A stretch of 6,854 bases of DNA from Deltaproteobacteria bacterium (GTDB taxonomy: Bacteria; Desulfobacterota; DSM-4660; Desulfatiglandales; HGW-15). The position numbers and the translations under genes were made by a program. Below, piece after piece: positions 1-5,978 of the stretch (the stretch's first letter is position 1; each line of letters starts with the position of its first letter). The notes beneath the pieces were generated by a model that was not told the DNA's origin, made no database searches, and saw nothing but the letters and a program-made list of their open reading frames with translations. Location: assembly GCA_016929815.1 (NCBI GenBank), contig JAFGIC010000389.1:1-6854 (forward strand), in the 5' to 3' direction.

Positions 1-727
1 ACCTTGAGGCGCCCACTGTGGCCCCTATGAGATCGGCCAGCTCTTCCAGTATCCCGTATCCCTCGGGGCCCTTCATGCCGCGCCCGCCTGATACTATTTT
101 GTTGGCCTCTGTGAGGTCAACCTTCCCGCTCTGGTCTTTAACCGCCTCTGCGATCTTTGTCTTGAGGTCCGCATCGTTCAGCGTGAAGGCCGCGTCTTCC
201 ACCTGTGCGGACTTTGATTCGTCCGGTGTGTTTATGGCCATGACATTCGGCCTGGCCGTGGCCATATGGGGATAACTGTCGTTGTATGTTACCTGTGCAT
301 AGGCCTTGCCCGCATAAATCGGACGAACGGCGTTCAGGCGTCCGTTTTCCATTGAAAACTTGACGCAGTCCTGCGCCATTCCTGATCCCAGCCTGGCGGA
401 GAGCCTGGCAGCCAGGTCCTTGCCTTGGGCCGACGCCCCGAGCAGGAGCACCGCCGGGTCCTTGGCCTTTACTATCTGCGCGATCACGGAAACATATGCA
501 TCGGTAGTGTATTGGGCCAGCCTCGGGTCGTCGGCGACGATGACCTTGTTTGCGCCGTAATTTCCGAATTTCGCTGCCTTGTCTTTAATATTGGAACCGA
601 GCAGCACGGCCGTCAGTTCCTGCCCTGATGCATCGGCCAGCCGCCTTCCTTCACTGATAAGTTCATAGGATATCTTGCGGATATCCCCGTCCCTCTGTTC
701 AGCAATTATCATAACTCCTTGTGACAT
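1..727 (-). CDS. etfA: Electron transfer flavoprotein alpha subunit, partial (C-terminus beyond the left edge)
   Basis: EtfA pairs with EtfB to form a soluble FAD heterodimer that carries electrons between cytoplasmic dehydrogenases (commonly acyl-CoA dehydrogenases) and a membrane quinone reductase or another acceptor. I translated 242 residues from the minus strand with no stop before the window edge; the family is usually about 310-330 residues, so roughly 70-90 are missing. The N-terminal half has the family pattern GASAQGKDLAARL (residues 97-109). The start of the C-terminal FAD domain shows VSGGRGM (212-218) and, at the very edge, GASR (239-242), whose arginine lies at the flavin. The start is ATG at 725-727, 9 nt after an AAAAGGAG ribosome site (737-744). 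An in-frame ATG at codon 6 sits only 2 nt after its own AAGGAG and is less likely. It lies 63 bp after etfB in the same direction. Most of the FAD site cannot be judged here. Confidence 0.95.
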   Translation of the reverse strand, partial: MSQGVMIIAEQRDGDIRKISYELISEGRRLADASGQELTAVLLGSNIKDKAAKFGNYGANKVIVADDPRLAQYTTDAYVSVIAQIVKAKDPAVLLLGASAQGKDLAARLSARLGSGMAQDCVKFSMENGRLNAVRPIYAGKAYAQVTYNDSYPHMATARPNVMAINTPDESKSAQVEDAAFTLNDADLKTKIAEAVKDQSGKVDLTEANKIVSGGRGMKGPEGYGILEELADLIGATVGASR

Positions 728-736
728 CTTTTATAT

Positions 737-744
737 CTCCTTTT
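737..744 (-). promoter_or_regulatory. Ribosome binding site of etfA
   Basis: The minus strand reads AAAAGGAG, 9 nt before the ATG at 725-727. It supports that start over the in-frame ATG five codons downstream. Confidence 0.6.
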
Positions 745-790
745 ATCCGATAGCTTGATGAATATGGATCCTCTCTCATATGAAAAGAGA

Positions 791-1585
791 TTACAGGACC
801 TTGGCCTCCTCGTGAAGCAGCTTTGCCAGCTCCGCTGCCTTCTGTTCCGGTGTGTCTCCAGCGACAATCTTGCCGGACTTCCTTTGAGGCGGGGGCGTCA
901 GCTTCACGATCTTAAGTTTTCTTGCGCCTTCGCCGAACTGGGAGGCATCAAGGCCAAGGGCCGCAAGTGTCTTTTCTTCAAGGGGTTTCTTTTTTGCCTT
1001 CATAATACCGGGAAGAGATGCGTATCTCGGTTCGTTCAGGCCCTTCTGAGCTGTAATAAGGGCAGGCAATGCCGCCTCAATAACCAGCGTAAGGCCCTCC
1101 ACAGGCCTGTGGGCCTTAACGGATTTTCCATCGCCCGCTATCTCAACCTTTTCAACAACAGAGACATTCGGGATGCCGAGCATCTCGGCCAGGGCCGCCC
1201 CGACAACCCCGCTGTCGTCATCAACGCCCCGCTGGCCGGTAAAAATAAGGTCATAGCTGAGGCCTTTGATTGCAGCGGCAAGGGCCGTTGCAACAGCAAG
1301 GGAATCACTGTTGTCAAGGGCCGGGTCGCTTATAAGTACGCCTTTGTCCGCGCCCATTGCAAGGGCCGTGCGTATGGACTCGGCAACCCTCTTTGGGCCC
1401 AATCCGACCACTGTTACTTCTCCTCCGAATTTCTCCTTGATCCTCAGCGCCTCTTCAACTCCATATTCATCGTAGGGATTCATTACCCATTTGATGTCAT
1501 CCGTTACAATGGATTTTCCGTCCGGGGCTATCTTTATCTGAGCCTCGGTGTCCGGGACCTGTTTAATGCAGACTATAATATTCAC
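791..1585 (-). CDS. etfB: Electron transfer flavoprotein beta subunit
   Basis: This 264-residue protein is the beta subunit of the flavoprotein whose alpha subunit is encoded just downstream; the length fits the family (about 250-265). It opens with the typical CIKQVPDTEAQIKI (residues 6-19), followed by NPYDEYGVEEALRIKE (36-51) and the nucleotide-binding loop GQRGVDDDSGVVGAALAE (117-134), which holds AMP in canonical ETFs and a second FAD in bifurcating ones. NEPRYASLPGIMKAKKK (184-200) closely matches the recognition loop that, in the human protein, docks acyl-CoA dehydrogenases through a leucine (here Leu191). The start codon is GTG (1583-1585), with a strong TTAAGGAGGT site 5 nt upstream. 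No frameshift is seen. The order etfB-etfA with a 63-bp gap indicates one transcript. Electron donor and acceptor are not encoded in the window, so whether this ETF is bifurcating cannot be decided from the neighbours. Confidence 0.96.
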   Translation of the reverse strand: MNIIVCIKQVPDTEAQIKIAPDGKSIVTDDIKWVMNPYDEYGVEEALRIKEKFGGEVTVVGLGPKRVAESIRTALAMGADKGVLISDPALDNSDSLAVATALAAAIKGLSYDLIFTGQRGVDDDSGVVGAALAEMLGIPNVSVVEKVEIAGDGKSVKAHRPVEGLTLVIEAALPALITAQKGLNEPRYASLPGIMKAKKKPLEEKTLAALGLDASQFGEGARKLKIVKLTPPPQRKSGKIVAGDTPEQKAAELAKLLHEEAKVL

Positions 1586-1590
1586 TTTCT

Positions 1591-1600
1591 ACCTCCTTAA
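1591..1600 (-). promoter_or_regulatory. Ribosome binding site of etfB
   Basis: The minus strand reads TTAAGGAGGT, a near-perfect Shine-Dalgarno sequence, 5 nt before a GTG codon. It decides the choice of GTG at 1583-1585 as start. Confidence 0.75.
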
Positions 1601-1776
1601 ATTAAGATATTTTACTCCTTCATAAACAATTTTTCCCTGCATCCACGGTTAACCTTTGTATAGGATAGGCACAGAGACAAAAGCATGAGGGAGGTAAACA
1701 TGGTGTTTCATGCGATTATTTAGCACAATCGGGTATTTTATTACAGAACAGTCAGAGCAAATCTTGTGCGATTTTT

Positions 1777-1806
1777 CTTTTAGCACGCCTGAAAACAATG
1801 TGTCAA
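1777..1806 (-). promoter_or_regulatory. Possible sigma-70-type promoter for etfBA
   Basis: On the minus strand a perfect TTGACA (1801-1806) is followed after 18 bp by TAAAAG (1777-1782), which matches the -10 consensus at four of six positions. Transcription would begin near 1770, leaving a leader of about 185 nt before etfB. The -10 is mediocre, and weaker alternatives nearer the gene (for instance TATACA on the minus strand near 1660) lack a good -35. Confidence 0.28.
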
Positions 1807-1811
1807 GCTCT

Positions 1812-1825
1812 GAATCCATGGATTC
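1812..1825. repeat. 14-bp perfect palindrome downstream of purD
   Basis: GAATCCATGGATTC is its own reverse complement, beginning 17 bp beyond the purD stop codon. As RNA it could form at most a 5-bp stem with a CATG loop, and no T-run follows on the minus strand, so it is a poor intrinsic terminator. It might be a protein-binding site or chance. Confidence 0.5.
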
Positions 1826-1842
1826 GGTTAAATTATATTGAT

Positions 1843-3129
1843 TTAGGACTTCTCCCTTTGCACCGCCCTGTAACCGATATCAGTGCGATAATAAACCCCG
1901 TCCCAGCTTATACGTCCTGCAAGGGCATATGCCTTTTCCTGTGCCTCGCTTACGGTATTTCCCAGGGCCGTAGCACAAAGGACCCTGCCGCCGTTCGTGA
2001 CTACCCTGCCGTCTCTGACCGCTGTCCCGGCATGGAAGACCTTCAGTCCTTCTTCCTCGCCCTGGGGCAGGCCTGATATTACATCCCCCTTGCGATAGGA
2101 TTCAGGATAACCCCCGGCTGCCATTACAACACCCAGTGCAGCCCTTTTATCCCATTGAGCCTGAACCCTGTCGAGCCTTTTTTCCAGGGCCGCGATGCAC
2201 ATTTCCACCAGGTCCGACTTCAGCCTCATCAGGATTGGCTGCGTCTCAGGATCGCCGAAACGGCAGTTGAATTCCAGGACCTTTGGAACCCCCTCAGGAC
2301 TGACCATGAGCCCGGCATAAAGAAAGCCCATGTATGGGATACCTTCCGATGCCATTCCTTCTACCGTGGGAATGATTACTTCCCTCATTATCCTGTAATG
2401 GACCCCGGGTGTGACAACAGGCGCAGGTGAATAGGCCCCCATGCCTCCGGTATTAAGGCCTGTATCTCCGTTGTTGATTGCCTTATGATCCTGTGATGTG
2501 GCTAGGGGAAGGATATTCCTGCCGTCAGTCATTACAATAAAACTCGCCTCTTCTCCCCTGAGAAACTCCTCGACAACCACCCTCTTGCCGGCAGGACCGA
2601 AGTCTCTGCCCGAGAGCATGCCATCAAGGGCTGATGATGCCTGCCCATAGGTCTCCGCAATAATCACACCCTTGCCTGCCGCAAGGCCGTCCGCCTTTAC
2701 GACAAGGGGATAGTCCTGCCCGGCAAGATATGCCTTTGCCTGTTCCGGTTCTGTGAAGACCTCATATCCTGCAGTGGGGATGTTATGTCTCTTGAGGAAC
2801 TCCTTGGTAAAGACCTTTGATCCCTCAAGCTGCGCTGCGGCCCTGGATGGTCCGAAACACCTTAGCCCGGCGCTTTCGAACAGATCAGTTATCCCTGCCA
2901 CAAGGGGGGCCTCAGGCCCGACAATGGTCAGGTCTATACTTTGATCCTTTGCGAAGCCTGCCAAAGCCTCAATATCGGCCGCGCCGATGCTTATGTTTTC
3001 CACGCCTGGCTCCCTTTCGGTGCCGGCATTGCCCGGAGCTACAAAGACCTTTTCAACCATATCCGATGCCGCCGCCTTCCACGCAATGGCATGCTCCCTT
3101 CCTCCGCCCCCGATCACGAGTATCTTCAT
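1843..3129 (-). CDS. purD: Phosphoribosylamine--glycine ligase (GAR synthetase)
   Basis: PurD joins glycine to 5-phosphoribosylamine using ATP, the second step of purine synthesis, in the cytoplasm. The 428-residue protein has the usual length and all the ATP-grasp landmarks: GGGGREHA (residues 7-14), GPEAPLVAG (71-79), KADGLAAGKG (145-154), the metal- and ATP-binding LEFNCRFGDPETQP (285-298), then HAGTA (366-370), NGGRVL (379-384) and DIGYRA (417-422). The start is the ATG at 3127-3129, because MKILVIGGGG is the standard N-terminus. The frame stays open for 37 more codons upstream to a TTG, but that stretch contains the promoter and has no family similarity. A GGGGTG ribosome site lies 6 nt upstream. 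No other purine gene is in the window. It is divergent from the lipoprotein operon. Confidence 0.97.
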   Translation of the reverse strand: MKILVIGGGGREHAIAWKAAASDMVEKVFVAPGNAGTEREPGVENISIGAADIEALAGFAKDQSIDLTIVGPEAPLVAGITDLFESAGLRCFGPSRAAAQLEGSKVFTKEFLKRHNIPTAGYEVFTEPEQAKAYLAGQDYPLVVKADGLAAGKGVIIAETYGQASSALDGMLSGRDFGPAGKRVVVEEFLRGEEASFIVMTDGRNILPLATSQDHKAINNGDTGLNTGGMGAYSPAPVVTPGVHYRIMREVIIPTVEGMASEGIPYMGFLYAGLMVSPEGVPKVLEFNCRFGDPETQPILMRLKSDLVEMCIAALEKRLDRVQAQWDKRAALGVVMAAGGYPESYRKGDVISGLPQGEEEGLKVFHAGTAVRDGRVVTNGGRVLCATALGNTVSEAQEKAYALAGRISWDGVYYRTDIGYRAVQREKS

Positions 3130-3162
3130 TATTTTCACCCCGGTTATTATTAAGTTAGAGGG

Positions 3163-3191
3163 AGTATAGGGAAGGGGCCTTTTGATGTCAA
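3163..3191 (-). promoter_or_regulatory. Strong sigma-70-type promoter of purD
   Basis: The minus strand carries a perfect -35 TTGACA (3186-3191), a spacer of exactly 17 bp, and -10 TATACT (3163-3168, five of six). Transcription would start near 3156, giving a leader of about 27 nt. That leaves no room for a purine riboswitch and confirms ATG 3127-3129 as the start. Confidence 0.75.
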
Positions 3192-3195
3192 GGAT

Positions 3196-3223
3196 TGAAC
3201 AGGGGTATTGGCATACCAGTTCA
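3196..3223. promoter_or_regulatory. Candidate operator: composite inverted repeat between divergent promoters
   Basis: The inner arms GGTAT (3204-3208) and ATACC (3213-3217) are separated by TGGC. Outer arms TGAAC (3196-3200) and GTTCA (3219-3223) flank them, with 3 nt on the left and 1 nt on the right between inner and outer arms. The element lies between the -35 boxes of the purD promoter (3186-3191) and the rightward promoter (3234-3239), where a shared regulator could act on both. No known motif is recognised, and the small asymmetry argues for caution. Confidence 0.4.
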
Positions 3224-3233
3224 TAGATTTTTA

Positions 3234-3262
3234 TTGTCAAATAATCAATTTTTCGCTTTAAT
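3234..3262 (+). promoter_or_regulatory. Probable promoter of the lipoprotein-coaBC-udg-nfeD operon
   Basis: -35 TTGTCA (3234-3239) and -10 TTTAAT (3257-3262), each five of six to consensus, are separated by exactly 17 bp. Transcription would start near 3269, leaving about 75 nt of AT-rich leader. A later GATAAT (3315-3320) resembles a -10 but lacks a -35 at the right distance. Confidence 0.5.
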
Positions 3263-3343
3263 ATTGAAAAGTATTGTCCTGCATTTGATTTGTTTTTAAA
3301 TTCAATATTCAGAAGATAATTCGATTTTTCCCCGGAGACTTTT

Positions 3344-4069
3344 ATGAGACTTGGCCACTTGATCCTTTCAATCCTGCTGTGTTCCCTTTTATCCCTGGCC
3401 GGGTGTTCAGAGAAAAAGTCCGTTAATACCCCGGTCAGTAAAAAGACGGTTGTGAGAAGACCTATTACACCACCCCCTGAGGAGAAGGCCGCAGCCCTTA
3501 ATACGGTTGTTGAAAAGGATATCCCGACGATTGAAGAGGAAAAAACCGATGAGATGAAAGATGCCGAAGAAGAGAGGTTCTATATCGCTGGAGGTGGTGA
3601 AACCCTCTTAATGATAGCCGCACGCGAGGATGTCTATGGAAACCCTCATAAATGGCTGCTTATCTATCAGTTGAACCGTGATTTATTTAATGATATTAAT
3701 AAGGATGAGTCATTTGCTGATAAATTTGTCCCCGCTGAAACAAGGCTTTTAATATCCGAGCCCCTGGCAACTGAGAAAGCAGCGGATAGCGGTTCAGGAG
3801 AGCGCTGGGTAGTCAATGTCCTGTCATCAACGGAAGGGGAAAAGATTGAGCCTAATGCAATCAGGCTTGTTGATAACGGTTATTATGCATACATTACAGT
3901 TGCTAATGTCAAAGGAGATGACTACACTCGTCTCAGGGTGGGATTTTATGATGATAGATCCACGGCTGAAGAGGACGCAAAAAAGATATCGGAGATCTTA
4001 AATGTCTCAGACGTCTGGACAACCACGGCTGATGAATCGGAATTCAATGAGTACGGCGGATACAAATGA
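3344..4069 (+). CDS. Lipoprotein with LysM-like and SPOR-like domains
   Basis: This 241-residue protein begins with a lipoprotein signal: a hydrophobic stretch (residues 5-19) and the lipobox LAGC, with the lipidated cysteine at 21. Serine at +2 would favour the outer membrane under the E. coli sorting rule. A charged, proline-rich linker (22-77) leads to a divergent LysM-like domain (about 78-138; pattern GETLLMIA, W104, IYQLN, then LLI near the end). A SPOR-like domain follows (about 154-228) with WVVNVLSS, GYYAYI and YTRLRVGFY. Both fold types bind peptidoglycan, so I infer a periplasmic, wall-bound lipoprotein; the exact role is unknown. The ATG has a GGAG 6 nt upstream (3334-3337). Its stop overlaps the coaBC start by 4 bp (ATGA), suggesting translational coupling. 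The domain assignments rest on pattern recognition and are less certain than the lipobox. Confidence 0.85.
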   Translation: MRLGHLILSILLCSLLSLAGCSEKKSVNTPVSKKTVVRRPITPPPEEKAAALNTVVEKDIPTIEEEKTDEMKDAEEERFYIAGGGETLLMIAAREDVYGNPHKWLLIYQLNRDLFNDINKDESFADKFVPAETRLLISEPLATEKAADSGSGERWVVNVLSSTEGEKIEPNAIRLVDNGYYAYITVANVKGDDYTRLRVGFYDDRSTAEEDAKKISEILNVSDVWTTTADESEFNEYGGYK

Positions 4070-5262
4070 TAAAAGATAAAAAAATAGTTATCGGCGTTAC
4101 CGGGGGGATTGCCGCTTACAAGGCCGCGGAACTGGTGAGAATCCTTGTTAAAGGCGGAGCCTCGGTGCGCGTGGCCATGACCTCCAACGCCGTGAAGTTT
4201 GTGGCCCCTCTCACCTTTGAGACCCTTTCAGGCAACAGGGTTGTATGGGATATGTTTGACCCCTTTACCGAACCCATAGGACACATCACCTGGGGTCAGG
4301 AAGCGGATCTGTTGATAATAGCCCCGGCTACCTCCAACTTTATTGCCAAGATGGCACATGGTACAGCCGACGACTTCTTAACAAGCATGGTGCTTGCCTC
4401 AACCGCAAAGATACTGGTATGCCCGGCAATGAACACGCAAATGTATAAAAACGCGGCAACCCAGGAAAATATCCGTTTGATCTCCGGCAGGGGCTGTTTT
4501 GTGATGAAACCGGGCGAGGGCGAACTTGCCTGCCATACAGAGGGTCCGGGCAGGCTTCCAGAGCCGGAGGAGATCGCGGAGCTGGCAGGGAATCTGCTGA
4601 CGGAAAAGGATCTTGACGGTCTCAAGGTAGTTGTAACCGCAGGGCCCACACAGGAACCTGTTGACCCTGTAAGATACATTACCAACAGGTCTTCCGGGAA
4701 GATGGGCTATGCCATTGCCAGGGCAGCTACAGCAAGAGGCGCAGCAGTAAAGCTTATCAGCGGCCCTGTTGCACTAAAGCCGCCTGCCGGTATAGATTTT
4801 CATCAGGTGAAAACCGCGGAGGAGATGAGAAAGGCCGCACTTGCCGAGGCAGGACAGGCCGATGTCATTATCAAGGCCGCTGCAGTCTCAGATTACAGGC
4901 CCGGCGAGACTGCCCTCCAGAAAATAAAAAAGGACGAAGGCTCTTTCACGCTCAATATGATAAAGAATCCTGATATACTTGCAGAGCTTGGGGCCTTAAA
5001 AAAGAATGACGGTTTTATTCTTGTCGGTTTTGCAGCAGAGACTGAGAGCCTTACTGCCAATGCCGAGGAAAAACTGCGAAAAAAAAATCTCGATATGATC
5101 GTCGCCAATGACGTGTCAAGGGAAGATTCCGGTTTTGATGCCGAGAACAATAAGGTGCAGATCATTTACAGAGACGGAAAGGTGGAGGATCTGCCTCTCA
5201 TGCCAAAAGAGTCTCTGGCTGATCAGCTCCTTGACCGTATTATGGTTTTAAGAAAGAAATAA
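4066..5262 (+). CDS. coaBC: Bifunctional phosphopantothenoylcysteine decarboxylase / phosphopantothenate--cysteine ligase
   Basis: CoaBC performs two steps of coenzyme A synthesis: CTP-dependent joining of cysteine to 4'-phosphopantothenate, then FMN-dependent decarboxylation to 4'-phosphopantetheine. The 398 residues match the usual fused protein. The N-terminal CoaC flavoprotein half (about 1-180) has GVTGGIAAYK (10-19), the active-site histidine His73 in HITWG, the PAMN motif with Asn123, and the proton-donor cysteine Cys156 in ELACH. The CoaB half (about 185-398) has TAGPTQEPVDPVR (191-203), ITNRSSGKMG with Asn207, AAVSDY (272-277), KIKK (286-289) with the lysine that contacts the acyl phosphate intermediate, and VGFAAET. 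All expected catalytic residues are present. The gene overlaps the lipoprotein by 4 bp and ends 5 bp before the glycosylase gene. Its ribosome site (GGCGGA, 4055-4060) is weak, so expression probably depends on coupling. Confidence 0.97.
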   Translation: MIKDKKIVIGVTGGIAAYKAAELVRILVKGGASVRVAMTSNAVKFVAPLTFETLSGNRVVWDMFDPFTEPIGHITWGQEADLLIIAPATSNFIAKMAHGTADDFLTSMVLASTAKILVCPAMNTQMYKNAATQENIRLISGRGCFVMKPGEGELACHTEGPGRLPEPEEIAELAGNLLTEKDLDGLKVVVTAGPTQEPVDPVRYITNRSSGKMGYAIARAATARGAAVKLISGPVALKPPAGIDFHQVKTAEEMRKAALAEAGQADVIIKAAAVSDYRPGETALQKIKKDEGSFTLNMIKNPDILAELGALKKNDGFILVGFAAETESLTANAEEKLRKKNLDMIVANDVSREDSGFDAENNKVQIIYRDGKVEDLPLMPKESLADQLLDRIMVLRKK

Positions 5263-5267
5263 CAAAA

Positions 5268-5978
5268 ATGACACCTATTGAAGAATTCAGGACAATCCTG
5301 CGCCAGGTAAAAAGAACCATCCTATCGGATATGGAAATAGGTCTTGAATCGCCCTTTATCCCGGATCTTTTTAAGGTGCGCCAGGAAAAGCCCGGTGCCA
5401 TGGCCGGCACTCTCGAGGAGCTTGAAAGAATCATCGGAGACTGCAAACGATGCAAGCTCCGCAGCAAAAGGACCCGCATGGTCTTCGGGGAGGGAAATCC
5501 CAGGGCAAGGCTGGTTTTTGTCGGCGAAGGGCCGGGCCGGGAAGAAGACCTCGCCGGAAAACCATTTGTCGGTGAGGCCGGCAAACTTCTTACAAAGATC
5601 ATTGAAAGCGGAATGGGCCTGAAAAGGGACGACGTGTATCTCTGTAATATCGTGAAGTGCAGGCCTCCTAATAACCGCGCGCCGGAAAGGGATGAGGTCG
5701 AGGCATGCATCCCCTTTCTGAAGGAGCAGATCAGAATTATAGGGCCTGAGGTCATATGCGCCCTGGGCAGGACAGCCGCGCAGGAACTCCTGGGAAGGAG
5801 CTTTAAGATAACCGAGGAAAGGGGAAAGTGGCAGTCATTTATGGGCATACCTCTAATGCCCACCTATCACCCTGCCTACATCGTAAGAAGCCCTTCCAGG
5901 GAGAGGGAACTTAAAGGCCATGTATGGGCGGATGTCCAAAAGATCATGGAGAAACTTGGTATTGAGGTCAAAAAGTGA
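5268..5978 (+). CDS. udg: Family-4 (UDGa type) uracil-DNA glycosylase, iron-sulfur
   Basis: This enzyme removes uracil from DNA as the first step of base-excision repair. The 236-residue protein shows the family-4 core: four iron-sulfur ligands Cys59 and Cys62 (CKRC), Cys131 (KCRPPNNR) and Cys147 (EACIPF), with the 16-residue distance between the last two that I recall for the Thermus enzyme. Motif 1 is GEGPGREED (86-94), followed by GKPFVGEAGKLL (97-108), LGRTAAQ (166-172) and the motif HPAY with His201. The cysteine set separates it from family 5. A helical N-terminal extension of about 55 residues precedes the first cysteine, against about a dozen in the Thermus enzyme; an internal ATG at codon 45 could give a shorter form. 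The start at 5268 lies 5 bp after coaBC with only a weak purine-rich ribosome site (AGAAAG), consistent with translational coupling. Confidence 0.95.
   Translation: MTPIEEFRTILRQVKRTILSDMEIGLESPFIPDLFKVRQEKPGAMAGTLEELERIIGDCKRCKLRSKRTRMVFGEGNPRARLVFVGEGPGREEDLAGKPFVGEAGKLLTKIIESGMGLKRDDVYLCNIVKCRPPNNRAPERDEVEACIPFLKEQIRIIGPEVICALGRTAAQELLGRSFKITEERGKWQSFMGIPLMPTYHPAYIVRSPSRERELKGHVWADVQKIMEKLGIEVKK

Larger units (their letters stand above)
1586..1842. other. Intergenic region between purD and etfB, without a convincing gene
   Basis: This 257-bp AT-rich gap separates the end of purD from the start of etfB, both read leftwards. The only reading frames are tiny: a 7-codon frame on the plus strand at 1700-1723 behind a good GGGAGGT, and a 20-codon frame on the minus strand without a ribosome site. 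It contains a 14-bp palindrome (1812-1825), two imperfect direct repeats (1712-1726 and 1768-1786) and a possible promoter for etfBA. I saw no hairpin followed by a T-run that would make a clear terminator for purD, and no recognisable riboswitch or small RNA. Confidence 0.6.

Noticed and set aside
755..1600. 281-codon open frame on the plus strand opposite etfB
   Set aside because: It is the complement of a well-supported gene with all family motifs; the translation is rich in Cys, Arg and Gly runs without family resemblance, and it has no convincing ribosome site. It is a by-product of etfB codon use.
1700..1723. Seven-codon frame on the plus strand behind a good GGGAGGT site
   Set aside because: No plus-strand gene follows for 1.6 kb, so a leader-peptide role is unsupported; on this evidence the ribosome-site match is chance.
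1719..1786. TTAGCAC motifs resembling half of a CIRCE heat-shock element
   Set aside because: CIRCE needs TTAGCACTC and its inverted copy GAGTGCTAA 9 bp apart; here both copies point the same way and are 60 bp apart.
3208..3223. Possible sigma-54 promoter (TTGGCATACCAGTTCA)
   Set aside because: The -24-like GG is present but the invariant GC of the -12 element is missing, and a better sigma-70-type promoter follows directly.
3130..3240. 37-codon N-terminal extension of purD from an upstream TTG
   Set aside because: The stretch contains the -35 and -10 of the purD promoter, has no similarity to the family, and the standard N-terminus MKILVIGGGG starts at 3129 behind its own ribosome site.
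4296..4685. 129-codon frame on the minus strand inside coaBC
   Set aside because: It is the complement of the CoaC/CoaB coding sequence and has no family resemblance; no minus-strand gene is needed here.
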